DNA of 64,000 nucleotides from Pinibacter sp031553495 (GTDB lineage: Bacteria > Bacteroidota > Bacteroidia > Chitinophagales > Chitinophagaceae). Each line of letters starts with the position of its first letter. Position 1 is the stretch's first letter. The stretch covers positions 24,062 through 88,061 of the forward strand of contig JAVBLN010000025.1 in assembly GCA_031553495.1 (NCBI GenBank), written 5' to 3'. The notes below the pieces were generated by a model that was given only the letters and a program-made list of their open reading frames with translations, was not told where the DNA came from and made no database searches. Positions 38,574-49,000 of this stretch are shown here, piece after piece. The position numbers were made by a program, and so were the translations under genes.

Positions 38574-38937
38574 AACAGTTGTGCTACTATTAAGCATCGT
38601 TGTGTCACTCACTTGTGCGGTAGGAATGCTATTGGGCGGGCTGGCAGTTGGCAGCAGGCAGTTGGCAGTAGAGAAATCAATTCGCACGGTTTGGTTTAGT
38701 ATGAGTTGCAATATTTAATTATGGCAACATCAAAGGCTCGTGCTTGAAATCTCATTGAATTAGTGTATCGGCATTTTATTGTATTGCCTGTACTTCAACA
38801 CCGGCAACTGGTAACCGGTAACTTATTTCTTCACTACTGCTCACTGCCACCTGCCCACTGCCAACCCGCCCAATAGCATTCCTACCGCACAAGTGAGTGA
38901 CACAACGATGCTTAATAGTAGCAATACCGCCGGTCCC
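38574..38937. repeat. Inverted pair of CCGGC repeats enclosing about 225 bp
   Basis: Left arm 38574-38640 (forward, outer end changed to caacagttg) and right arm 38865-38937 (reverse, complete). The interior holds gcagttggcag arrays at both ends (38641-38670 and 38838-38864) and a segment at about 38671-38810 related to 63601-63745 and, inverted, to 11738-11796. It lies between fecR and the lyase gene. No gene was seen. Confidence 0.85.
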
Positions 38938-38990
38938 AAAAAATATTGAACAATACTGCCCCAGGTATAATTACTTCAACGATTCAATGA

Positions 38991-40919
38991 TTATTTTACA
39001 GCGCCACGCTTAATAGTAAACTTATAACTCCCCTTCGATTGTTGCTTTTTCGCTTTTAGCGACAGGCGGTATATTTCGTCACCCCATACTTTTGACAATC
39101 GTATATCCGTCAACGTTATTACATCAACTGAAGGTTCGAATAATGCCGCGTCATACTTCATGCACGCCTGTTCACCATTTCCGGTTAGGTTAACAATGCC
39201 ACGGGTACTTATGTCTGGTTTTACCCACGCCAGGAAATTTACCTGGTTGGGCGCTTTTGTTTCTGTCAGTTCAAAATGATCTTCTATTACCAGCTCATCA
39301 TTCGACAACCTGTAAGTGCGTTTCCAACGGTTTGCCGACGCGTTATAAGCACCGCTAATATCCAAAGCGAACGTCATTTTCCCGGCGTCAAAATTCACAT
39401 TTTTCGCTCGATACTGAGATCCGAATAACTGTGGCAATCCATTTATCATGGGCAGGTTATGATAATTGCTTTGCATTGTCCAGATCTCATACCTGCGGCT
39501 GCTAAAGGTTTCGCGGGTATATGTGCCCACACCTGCATCAATAAACACCGGTGTTGTATTGAGGTATAGTGAAAACGTGCCGACATCGTTGTGGTTATGA
39601 CTTTCATTATTAAACCCGCCTTTTGCCGCAAAGAAAAAGCCTGTTTTATTTTTCATATAGCAAAACTGCGTTTCGGGGTACCACGAAAAAAGATCTTCGC
39701 ACAATGCCGGTGGTGTTTGCTGCAACGATTTGAATGAAGAAAGATTTTCAATCGCCCTGAAAAAATCTCTTGAATCAACTTCATCTTTGTTGCCATTCTG
39801 CGATAAGTATGCTGCAAACCCCTGCATTAGCGTGCTATTTACAGCTACGCCATAACGGTATATTAATCCCGGGTTTCCACCACCTTTTGCGGATGCATCT
39901 GCAAAATTTACCACCCAGCCATTGCCTACATAACTGCGTGCTATATATTCTCCAAGATTTTTAACAACAGGTGCGTTGAATACGCTCACTTTCCCATTGG
40001 TAGCATTGCTAAGCAGTTGCAGATAATCATACAGTTTGCCGGCGGCATGCGGCCAGTAAGAGGGGCCTTCCTCACAAGCACCATCTTCCTTCACATAATT
40101 TAAAAATTTATCAACGCTTTTCATAGTTTTATAAACCGCGGCGCTAAGCGTATCGGCATTCTTTTCAAGTAGTAAAAAACAGGTCAGTACATTAAAATTG
40201 CACCAGGGATTCCAGTTGTTTACAAACACTTCCTTTTCGTCTTTATCATTTCCCAAAGCCATCCACCAGTAATCGTTGCGCGACAGGTAAGGCTGTAATA
40301 TTCTCTCCTGTATGGTTTTATAAAGCTTCGCAGCTATTACAGGATTCACTTTATTCATTTCATCATGAAAGAAATACCATGTCCAGGATAAAAATGAGCC
40401 CATATCACCGGATGTAAGATCTATCACCTGCTCATTAAATTCCGGTAGGGAACGCCGGGTTTTTTGCACTACCAGATGCGCCGGTAATACCCATGATGAC
40501 ATTTCGCATGTGTACCAAACTCCATTGATAATTTGATCTAAAAAGCGGCCTTTACCCTCGGCCAGTTCGGCAAACACAAGACTATTGAGCGCCGCATTAT
40601 TGGCACCGAAAGGATTTTCCATAGTCACGCGGCTTCCGCTGCGCTCGTATTCAAGGTAATCAGTTGCTTTTATAATCTTCCATTCATATGAGAGATTCGA
40701 TTCTCCTCTTGCTATCAGTTCTTTTTTAAGGCTTCCTGTCAGTGCGTCCCAACCTGCCCGATCAGAATACGAAGGATATTTTACCCATTGAGCAGGCTGC
40801 AACAATACGGAGGATAATTGCTCTAAACCTGCTTTTTTTTGCAGCAGATTTCGAGGAATATATGCATGCGCAACGAATGAAAATAATAACATCAATATCG
40901 TTACAATATATTTATTCAT
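38991..40919 (-). CDS. Heparinase II/III-family polysaccharide lyase-like protein
   Basis: A 642-residue exported protein (signal MNKYIVTILMLLFSFVAHA). It has an N-terminal alpha/alpha toroid (LSWTWYFFHDEMNKV, YWWMALGNDKDEKEVFVNNWNPWCN in pieces, EDGACEEGPSYWPHAAGKLYDYL in pieces) and a C-terminal beta-sandwich with NHNDVGTFSLYL around residues 442-453 and VFIDAGVGTY. This layout is that of heparinase II/III and related lyases that cleave uronic-acid-containing chains by elimination. The NHND segment is the conserved metal/active-site region. It sits between the module C sigma and fecR genes, flanked by repeat halves on both sides, which suggests insertion into an older sigma-fecR pair. Confidence 0.82.
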   Translation of the reverse strand: MNKYIVTILMLLFSFVAHAYIPRNLLQKKAGLEQLSSVLLQPAQWVKYPSYSDRAGWDALTGSLKKELIARGESNLSYEWKIIKATDYLEYERSGSRVTMENPFGANNAALNSLVFAELAEGKGRFLDQIINGVWYTCEMSSWVLPAHLVVQKTRRSLPEFNEQVIDLTSGDMGSFLSWTWYFFHDEMNKVNPVIAAKLYKTIQERILQPYLSRNDYWWMALGNDKDEKEVFVNNWNPWCNFNVLTCFLLLEKNADTLSAAVYKTMKSVDKFLNYVKEDGACEEGPSYWPHAAGKLYDYLQLLSNATNGKVSVFNAPVVKNLGEYIARSYVGNGWVVNFADASAKGGGNPGLIYRYGVAVNSTLMQGFAAYLSQNGNKDEVDSRDFFRAIENLSSFKSLQQTPPALCEDLFSWYPETQFCYMKNKTGFFFAAKGGFNNESHNHNDVGTFSLYLNTTPVFIDAGVGTYTRETFSSRRYEIWTMQSNYHNLPMINGLPQLFGSQYRAKNVNFDAGKMTFALDISGAYNASANRWKRTYRLSNDELVIEDHFELTETKAPNQVNFLAWVKPDISTRGIVNLTGNGEQACMKYDAALFEPSVDVITLTDIRLSKVWGDEIYRLSLKAKKQQSKGSYKFTIKRGAVK

Positions 40920-40991
40920 ATGTTGATTTTTTGTTTGAATGAATATACTAACGGCAATGCATATGTTAAATTATATAATGAATGTTTCACC

Positions 40992-41063
40992 CTGCCCAAT
41001 AGAATTACAACCGTACAAGTGAGTGACACAACGATGCTTAATAGTAGCACTACCGCTGATCTC
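40992..41063 (-). repeat. CCGGC interspersed repeat, single half, reverse orientation
   Basis: gcccaatagaattacaaccg arm with gtgagtgacacaacgatgct core; the outer end is degraded to taccgctgatctcc. It lies midway between the lyase start and the sigma stop. Confidence 0.8.
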
Positions 41064-41137
41064 CCTCAAAAAACTATTATATATTTTATGCTGCTGAAGT
41101 ATATTTAGCTAATCTTATAATAAATATACAGCGCTTA

Positions 41138-41770
41138 TCACTTCGCTAAAAAGAACAATATCAACAGACTCAAATAAGGAGTTAGAAATTTTCGGATGGA
41201 CCGCAACGCCTGTACTAAGTGCTCTTTAACTGTATTTGGAGAAATATTTAGCTTCAATGCAATTTCACGATGTTTCAACCCTTCTTCGCGACTAAGATGA
41301 TAAATCAATTGCTGCTGAGGAGTAAGCCTGTCAACGGCTTCATGCAATAACGTTTCGTAATCCCGCTGGATTATTTTTCTTTCAATATCTTCGGGCTCTT
41401 TGTTTACAATTGCTTTTCTTATAATGCTACTTTGGCGGAGTTGCTCTTTAAAAACATCTACTATTTTATTTCTAACAACAATAAAGAGCCATGAATTAAA
41501 GGATTGAACTGTCGCGAGTTTTTGCCTGCCTATCCATATTTTCAAAAATACATCCTGAACTATATCTTCAGCAAGTAACTCATTTTTTAAAACATACATG
41601 CTATAAGAATAAATGGCATTTCTGTAAGTATCAAAAATTTCTCTAAATGCAGCTTCGTCACCGTTTGAGGCTTTTGCAAGCAGTTTTTCTTCATAAAGCA
41701 ACTGAACAGAAGTCCAGCTAAATTTTGGGCAACTCATAACGCCAGGTTTGTTTTTTGAATGCCACAACAA
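41138..41770 (-). CDS. ECF RNA polymerase sigma factor (module C)
   Basis: A 210-residue ECF sigma factor. Region 2 is IFDTYRNAIYSYSMYVLKNELLAEDIVQDVFLKIWIGRQKL (in pieces). Region 4 is LTPQQQLIYHLSREEGLKHREIALKLNISPNTVKEHLVQALRSIRKFL (in pieces) with helix-turn-helix IALKLNISPNTV. It ends in a short hydrophobic tail (LTPYLSLLILFFLAK). Met12 is an alternative start. It is assigned to the FecR at 37459-38427 by elimination, since the lyase gene lies between them. An operator-like site is about 270 bp upstream. Confidence 0.93.
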   Translation of the reverse strand: MLWHSKNKPGVMSCPKFSWTSVQLLYEEKLLAKASNGDEAAFREIFDTYRNAIYSYSMYVLKNELLAEDIVQDVFLKIWIGRQKLATVQSFNSWLFIVVRNKIVDVFKEQLRQSSIIRKAIVNKEPEDIERKIIQRDYETLLHEAVDRLTPQQQLIYHLSREEGLKHREIALKLNISPNTVKEHLVQALRSIRKFLTPYLSLLILFFLAK

Positions 41771-42038
41771 TATCGTTCACAATCGCTCTTAAAAAATTTT
41801 GCATTCTCTCCTTTACCATGCTTTATTTTTTAACGCGGAGAGATATGCTTTTTCTAAAGAGTGCTTCTGTTTTAGAACCAATTAGTTTATTGTGAAACGT
41901 TTAGCCTGCATTCCAATCCTTGCTTTTAATATTTTAGTGACATTATAATACCTTGCTTCCAACCTACAGGCAAACGTCTCACTCTATTTTACCACCACCA
42001 AAATAATAAAAGTCTGTTATTAAACGATGCTTTACCTG

Positions 42039-42058
42039 CTAATCAATCGTTTGCGTAA
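42039..42058. promoter_or_regulatory. LacI-type operator-like palindrome upstream of sigma gene (module C)
   Basis: ctaatcaatcgtttgcgtaa, about 270 bp upstream of the sigma start at 41770. A half-site caaacgtctc is at 41971. Nothing else was recognised in the 448-bp gap 41771-42218. Confidence 0.55.
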
Positions 42059-42218
42059 ATTTCTACCGACCTGGTCTATTTTGAGAAAAAAACAGTAGCG
42101 AAAAATGAGAATCCTTATTATCAGATGTTCAAAGAAAAATAGTGATTTTTTTGCTAACACTAACTAAACAATGAAAGCGACAATTTGAAATACTTCCCGG
42201 ATTACCTGATCCTTTTGC

Positions 42219-43895
42219 CTATTCACTAAATGCCTGTAATAATTTTTCCCTGACCTGACGATATTCTTTTACCGATGTACTATAATCGGTATAATTACGA
42301 AAAATGCTTTCGATCAGCTCATCTACTTTCGCGGGTTTGATCTTTTTCAGCATTTCCAGCAGTTCGTAATCTTCTATACCTATTCTATGAGCTTCAAAGC
42401 GGGTAGATGAAACAGGGCCCTCCGGTGTGGGATAAACAATGTGCGTATCTCCGGCGGGCAGCTTGTTATTAGCAGCAGCGCCGGGTGCGTGATGCGGCAC
42501 TACACTGTGCGTATATGGATCTGCGAGGTACTGATTTAATCCCCAATGCAAAAAACCAAAAGTTCCATATTTGGCAGCGCCCCAACCAAAGTATACAGGT
42601 CTCAATCTCTCCTCATCTAACAGGCGGTTCAGCCATTTTCCTCCGGGTATAAGACAACTGTACACCAACACTTTTTCACCGGCGGCCACGCGTTTATTAA
42701 AAAAGTCCTGGTTTTCCTGATAATCATTTACTAAAGGGCACCAAATATCCACTGCGCCAACAAGGCTGTCGCGATCGTTAGTCGCTTCCATAATTTTAAT
42801 TTCGGGATAAATGCTCTTTACCTGCAATGCAACATCTTTATAACATTTCGCCTGAATTCCCGTAGGTTCATCGGATATATGCTGAAGCCAGGTGCCGGTT
42901 AAATTATAGCGCTCCGTAAACTTTTTTATCAGCCGAACAATAGTATCCACATCTCTGCGAGCTTCCGGAGTGTAGTACCTACGCTTTGTTAAGGCCACTT
43001 TAAGTTCTTTATCGCTCCAGTCATCATTATCACCCCTGTACATAATATGCGGCGATTCAAAATAGTGAAACCCGTTTTTTCTGAATACCGAAACAAACCG
43101 GTACATTTTTTCTTCATCAAGTGTTATGCTGCCATTTTTAACAGACATTAATTCGCCCGGAATGGTTATACAGTTTTGTCTTCCATATGCCATAAGCTTT
43201 GCATACTTATCCAGCATGGCAAACCATTCATCCGTCCAGCGTTCAACATGATGTTTCTGTTCCATTTGCACCAGGTTAAACCAGTTGGTATAAAAGAAAG
43301 TGCTTTTTTCTAATGGAGGAACGGCAACATCGTGTACAACCGCTTTGAAAGTGCCTTTATATTTTTTGCCGGAAGCATTCACAGTTATGTCCACCTTATA
43401 TGTTCCGGCATTTTCAATTTGCGCTTGCGGTAAACATAACCGCAACGCCGTAAAATTATTTTTTACCGTTATAGTGTTGCTATGCAAAGGCATTAATACT
43501 TCATAAATTCTAAAAGGCGCTCTGCGAATAACGTAAGGATTTTTTTTGTGGAGGTACTGCTCCGTTCTGCTATCCAAGCCTGTGTTTTCCTCAACGGGCA
43601 CATCTAATAACTCACTCCAGCAATTAATGGGTAATGGTTTGCCCTGAAGTGTAGCTGTAATAGTAAACGATTGTTGCAAAGGCAATTTCAATAACACATG
43701 CACATCGGCCACACCGCCTTTTGCAAAATGTAAAGTATAATTGTTGGAATAATTACCGGTTTGATTAGAATCGGGATAAACTGGTTCCAAAGGATCAATT
43801 AACCAGAATTTATTTTGTGCGTGAGAATATGAAAATACAAAGCAGAGTAAAATGAATAAAGGTATTTTTTTGGTATAACACATACAGCTAAACAA
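42219..43895 (-). CDS. GH123/DUF4091-like glycoside hydrolase
   Basis: A 558-residue exported protein (signal up to FVFSYSHAQ). Residues about 30-195 form a beta-sandwich and the rest a TIM barrel of the DUF4091/GH123 type. HISDEPTG gives an Asp-Glu pair (Asp342, Glu343), the arrangement used in GH123 for substrate-assisted catalysis. VSSTRFEAHRIGIEDYELLEML is the family's C-terminal signature. GH123 enzymes are beta-N-acetylgalactosaminidases, but many DUF4091 proteins are uncharacterised, so activity is a guess. An operator-like site is about 60 bp upstream. It is the first gene of module C. Confidence 0.8.
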   Translation of the reverse strand: MFSCMCYTKKIPLFILLCFVFSYSHAQNKFWLIDPLEPVYPDSNQTGNYSNNYTLHFAKGGVADVHVLLKLPLQQSFTITATLQGKPLPINCWSELLDVPVEENTGLDSRTEQYLHKKNPYVIRRAPFRIYEVLMPLHSNTITVKNNFTALRLCLPQAQIENAGTYKVDITVNASGKKYKGTFKAVVHDVAVPPLEKSTFFYTNWFNLVQMEQKHHVERWTDEWFAMLDKYAKLMAYGRQNCITIPGELMSVKNGSITLDEEKMYRFVSVFRKNGFHYFESPHIMYRGDNDDWSDKELKVALTKRRYYTPEARRDVDTIVRLIKKFTERYNLTGTWLQHISDEPTGIQAKCYKDVALQVKSIYPEIKIMEATNDRDSLVGAVDIWCPLVNDYQENQDFFNKRVAAGEKVLVYSCLIPGGKWLNRLLDEERLRPVYFGWGAAKYGTFGFLHWGLNQYLADPYTHSVVPHHAPGAAANNKLPAGDTHIVYPTPEGPVSSTRFEAHRIGIEDYELLEMLKKIKPAKVDELIESIFRNYTDYSTSVKEYRQVREKLLQAFSE

Positions 43896-43955
43896 ATAAA
43901 GTTTTACAATAAAAGAAACGTATAAATAAAGTTAGGGCAATATTGAACAAGCGTT

Positions 43956-43975
43956 TTACGCAAAGGTTTGACTTA
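43956..43975. promoter_or_regulatory. LacI-type operator-like palindrome upstream of GH123-like gene
   Basis: ttacgcaaaggtttgactta, about 60 bp upstream of the start at 43895; the left half fits the shared motif fully and the right half is weaker. Confidence 0.45.
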
Positions 43976-44014
43976 AATTTTATACAAACATTTATTTTGA
44001 GTTTACTATTATGG

Positions 44015-44190
44015 AACCGGCAGCAGAACCCTGATTTGGCTCCGGTTGTGTCACTCACTTCAACTGTAGGAATTCTATTGAACAATGAAGGAATGGTTTT
44101 AACCCATATCCATGTTCAATTCTTATTCAACTGTTGAACGGAGCGTCGCAACTGAAGTTCAATCAGGGCTCTAATGCCGGTTTCCAAAAA
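44015..44190. repeat. Compact inverted pair of CCGGC repeats, divergent subtype
   Basis: Left arm 44015-44082 (accggcagcagaaccctgat outer module) and right arm 44134-44190 (caatcagggctctaatgccgg type) with only about 50 bp between. It is the shortest pair and carries a different outer module from the common type. It lies between the GH123-like gene and susD of module D. Confidence 0.75.
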
Positions 44191-44241
44191 TTACTTTCAA
44201 AATTATTTATACTGCAAAATTTGGATTACCAATTTCCGGTT

Positions 44242-46017
44242 CTATTTCCAGCCGGGATTTTGAGTAAGCTTATTATTTAAATTTATCTGACTTTCCGGTA
44301 CCGGAGATAAGTAGTCTCTATCCAAATTGAACTGATAACCTTTTGTAATAGTAGTAAACTTCGACAGATAATCAATATTACCACTGGCATCTACCGGGTA
44401 GTTTTTTAAAAATGAATTGTACTCGTTAGCATCAACAAAATCACTACTTTTCCACTGGCTTCTCTTTGCGCCAATAGGTCTTTTACCAACAATCAATTCA
44501 TCAGCGGCAGCCCATCTGAAAATATCTGTACGCCTGAACCCCTCAGCAAAAAGCTCTACCATTCGTTCTCTCCTCACTTCATTAATAATTGGCGATAAGG
44601 CCGGGAACAGCCAGTTTGGATCGGTTGTAATATTTGCCAGCACAAGATTAGGCATCCCTACCCTTTCACGAAGCAATTTGATTGACTTATCAATATCGGC
44701 CTGAGTGATGGTGCCCAATTCAGCTTTTGCTTCAGCAAAGTTCAATAGCACTTCTGCATAACGGTAATAAATGCAACCTGTAACACCACTAGAAGTATTG
44801 TGTTGTGCGGCATCGGTGGCAAACCCTTTACCCAACTGATAACCCGAAGGGCAAGTATTTTCTATAGCGCTAGTAAATGCCGGAACAGTAAAATAAAGGT
44901 CAGGTTGTCCGCCTCTATTAGATTCCGTTACATCTCCAGGCTTTAAGATACTTTGAGCCAAACGGGGATCCCTGTTATTAAATTCAACTGCCAACGAAGC
45001 ATCTCCCTGGTATAAATTACTAGTTGCAATCGGTTTACCATCCGTACACAAATAACTATTCACCTGAGCTTTTGTTGCACCAATTCCACCAGCCAAATAG
45101 CGATGCCACTCATGTGTAATAGGAATAGACAGATCGTATTTTCTCCAGAAGATAACTTCCTTACTGGAAGCATAATCTTTTTGATTAAACAGTGATCTAT
45201 AACCATTTGGCACATTTACATTATCTAATGCAAAAACACCGGAATTGATAATATCTTCTGATACCTGTGCGGCCTTTTGAAGATATTTGGTGCCATTACT
45301 GCCCTGTACGCCAAAAGGCGTTCCGGCATGATATTTTTCCCAGGTACCTTCAAAGAGAGCTACCCGGGATTGAAGAGCCATAGCCAACTCTTTATATACT
45401 CTGCCCACAGCAGCATCTTTTTTAGTAGGAAGATAGCTTACTGCCATATCCAGGTTAGCCAGAACACTATCTATTACAATATTTCTTGGCGTTCTTGGAT
45501 TATACAATTCAGGGGAAGTGTTATCAAGCGCTTTATTGATCCAGGGCACATCACCATATGTTTTTACCATCCCATAATAAAACTGCGCTCTGAAAAACAA
45601 GGCTTCACCCGCATATTGATTTATTTGTTCCGGAATAGCAGTAACACGGTGTACATTATCCAAAAAATAATTAACTTTTCTGAGGTTACTCCAAGCCCAG
45701 GTTTCATTATTGCTTGTAACAATCCATTCCCCGTTCATCTGACTATTAACACCTATGCCCATTAACACATCGCTTCCTTCACTGCCATCCAGGCTATAAA
45801 TACCTTTAGTACCAAAATTACTATAGCGGGGAAAGAAAAAGTTATCATCAATATTGTAGAACCCATTGCAATATAATTTCAAATCATTTGCAGATTTCCA
45901 ATAATATGCATCAGAAATATTAGTTTCCGGACCTTTGTCTAAAATATCTTTATTGCAACTACCTAATATCAGGCATGCAAATACATTTATTAAGATGACT
46001 GAGTTTTTCATTTGCAT
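44242..46017 (-). CDS. SusD/RagB-family glycan-binding lipoprotein (module D)
   Basis: A 591-residue SusD homologue with lipobox LGSC (Cys21). DILDKGPETNISDAYYWKSANDLKLYCNGFY (in pieces) is a standard start. YAGEALFFRAQFYYGMVKTYGDVPWI (in pieces) is the conserved TPR region, with RRERMVELFAEGFRRTDIFRWA and the end LTQNPGWK. It starts 6 bp after the susC stop. It is longer than the other three, with extra sequence in the middle that probably shapes ligand binding. Confidence 0.95.
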   Translation of the reverse strand: MQMKNSVILINVFACLILGSCNKDILDKGPETNISDAYYWKSANDLKLYCNGFYNIDDNFFFPRYSNFGTKGIYSLDGSEGSDVLMGIGVNSQMNGEWIVTSNNETWAWSNLRKVNYFLDNVHRVTAIPEQINQYAGEALFFRAQFYYGMVKTYGDVPWINKALDNTSPELYNPRTPRNIVIDSVLANLDMAVSYLPTKKDAAVGRVYKELAMALQSRVALFEGTWEKYHAGTPFGVQGSNGTKYLQKAAQVSEDIINSGVFALDNVNVPNGYRSLFNQKDYASSKEVIFWRKYDLSIPITHEWHRYLAGGIGATKAQVNSYLCTDGKPIATSNLYQGDASLAVEFNNRDPRLAQSILKPGDVTESNRGGQPDLYFTVPAFTSAIENTCPSGYQLGKGFATDAAQHNTSSGVTGCIYYRYAEVLLNFAEAKAELGTITQADIDKSIKLLRERVGMPNLVLANITTDPNWLFPALSPIINEVRRERMVELFAEGFRRTDIFRWAAADELIVGKRPIGAKRSQWKSSDFVDANEYNSFLKNYPVDASGNIDYLSKFTTITKGYQFNLDRDYLSPVPESQINLNNKLTQNPGWK

Positions 46018-46023
46018 TTTTTT

Positions 46024-49000
46024 TTAAAGTGACAGGTTAATTCCAAAAGAAAATGTACGTTGAAGTGGATAAATTTTACCATCAGAATTATAAAACTCCG
46101 GATCAATGGTTTTTACAAATTTGGTTGAGGTAAATAAGTTATCAACGCTAAAGAAAAACTTCAGGTCAGACAGTTTTGCTTTTTCAAGGTATTTTGAAGG
46201 AATAGAATAACCAAGCTGAAGATTCTTCAAACGCATATATGCAGCGTTTTGCAAATAACGTGTTTGTGTTCTGTTATTCTTATTCATCATACCTGTATTC
46301 ATGTAAAATTTAGGATAATAGCCGTTTGGCGTTTCCGGTGTCCATCTATTATTATATTGAACGGTAAACGGAGAGCTTTGCCATTCATCTCCTGTTATAC
46401 CCCAGAAATAGTTGCTGCCAACAGCTGCATCGGCCTTTCCAACTCCCTGAATAAATAAAGCAACATCAAAGCCCTTCCACTGTGCCGATAAAGTAACTCC
46501 ATATGAGTACCGTGGCGTTTTGTTCCCAATTACTTTCATGTCCCCTGGGTTATCCGCTGTTTCAGTTCCCGGAGTTATTTCATTATCTCCATTCAGATCG
46601 GCATAATGCACATCACCAGGCCCCCAGTTATTACCCAATCTTATTTGAGAGGCGGATTTTGAAACTTCATCAGCCGACTGAAAAAGTCCCACAGTTTGAT
46701 AACCCCAAATTTCACCCAGGGTCATACCATCGTAATATCCAGTGGAGTTATTTACTATTAATTGTTTAGTGGAGTTAGCCGGATTTTTTATTACTTTCCC
46801 TTTATAGTCGCTCAACACCCCTCTTACCTGGTATGATACCGAACCTATTCTATCTTTCCATTCCAAGCTTAATTCAACCCCATTCACTTCAATTTCCGCC
46901 CTGTTTGCATAAGGCGCTGCAACACCCGCCACGCTTGGCAATGTTGCACCTGGCACAATCAGATCTTTAGTACGACGTCTAAACCAGTCAAAGCTGGCAC
47001 TTAACCTGTTATTAAGAAAAGTCATGTCAACACCCGCACCTATTGAAACCGGATTTACCCAGGTCAGTTCGGGATTTACAAGACCCGGAGGAGAAACATA
47101 TGCCTCCCGGCTGGTACCTCCAAAAATCCAATTAGTATTGTTGGCAGAATTAGTACCCATACTTGGATAAAAAGGATAATAACTAATATAACCTGCGGCT
47201 GTCTGATCACCCAGGCTTGCGTAAGATCCTCTGATCTTAAACGTATTGATATATGGGCTGATGGCATCCCAATAATTTTCTTTGGAAAGTATATATGCCG
47301 CTGAAAAACCGGGGTTTAATATCCAACGATAACCTTTTAGGAATCGTGAAGACGCGTCATACCTGCTATTTACCTCCAACAAAACCTTTTCCTTGTAGTT
47401 ATAATTTATACGTCCGAAAAAACCTTGCGATGCCAGTGTATTCACCGTATCGGTTACAGATGGGGTAGGATTATAAGTAAGCATCAAAGAAGGTATATCA
47501 TCAGTGTAAGTATAAGAATTAGAGCCATTGAAATACGTGTATCTGTAATCATTCTGCATAAAACCTCCCAGCACTTTGAAATAATGGTCGCCAATTTGTT
47601 TTTCATATGAAGTATAAGCGTTCACTGTTTGAGTGGTGGCTTCATTAGTACTGCGTAAAAAAGAGCTCGGCGATGTGTTATTAATAAGAACCAACGCTCC
47701 GTTTGGACGTGTTTCATATAATGCTCTTTGGTGTGCACTATACATTCGTGAACCCAGGTTAAAAGTATAATTAGCAACAATATTCCAACCTTTCAAAGGA
47801 TTCAATTGAACTTCTCCGGTTGTTATCATTTCATTGATACTTTGTTTTATCCTGCCTCCATTTTCCTGCAACATTACATCACTGGTTTCAGAATAATTAC
47901 CCAAGCTGTCTTTTAAAGGTACAGTTGGCCATTTACGTGCAAGCTGGTGCATATAATTTCCTCCGGTTCTTCCGGCAAAAGTATTAGGCGTATTAGATAC
48001 TTCACGAGAGAAAGAAGATCGTAAGTTTATCTTCATCCAGTCTGTAATTTTTGAACCAAGGTTTACCCTGAAATTATAACGGTCGTAATCATCATTACCA
48101 TAGTTATACATTCCGCCCCGGTCATTATATCCTGCGCCTATATAAAAGTTCATTTTTTCACTGCCGCCGTTTACACCAATATTGTGCTGCTGACTGAAAA
48201 CATTCTTCTTGAAAAACTCTTTAAACCAGTCATTGTTACCCCATGATGAACCCCAGCTAAGCCATTCATTACTTCCATTTGGATTAGCTCCCGTCTCATA
48301 TTGAATCTCACCATTTTGATATTCTCTAATTTTAGCTATTGTAGCATCACTGAAAATGTTTCCACGGCTTGCATTAACGCATGCTTCATTATATATAGTT
48401 GCAAACTCAAGCGAGTTCAACATTTTTGGCATATTAATTACAGATGCGAATGCAAAATTGTTGTTATAAGATACTCTTACTTTTCCTGCCTTACCAACTT
48501 TTGTAGTAACCAGGATTACACCATATGCACCATCCTGACCATAAATAGCAGCAGACGCCGCATCTTTTAAGATACTGATAGACTCTATATCACTGGGATT
48601 TATCCTATTCAGATTTCCGCCTGGAATTCCATCAATTACAACTAATGGAGGATTTGTAGTACCAAGTCCTGACCAACCACGTATATTGATATTTGGTGTT
48701 GCATCCGGAGAACCAGAACTGGCTGAAATATTAAGACTTGCCACCTGCCCCTGTAAAGCTTGAGTAACGTTTGTTACAGGTCGGTTCTCAAACTGCTTTG
48801 CTCCTACTGTAGCCACAGCTCCTGTAAGGTTCACCTTCTTCTGGGTACCATAACCTACAACCACTACTTCCTCCATTTGCGAATCAGTCTTTTTAAGCTG
48901 TATATTCATGTTTGCCGTAGCCGGCATTTCAACGTTTTCGTAACCTGTAAAAGAAAAAATCAAAACAGCTCCGGATTCAACATCCAGTTCAAAGCGGCCA

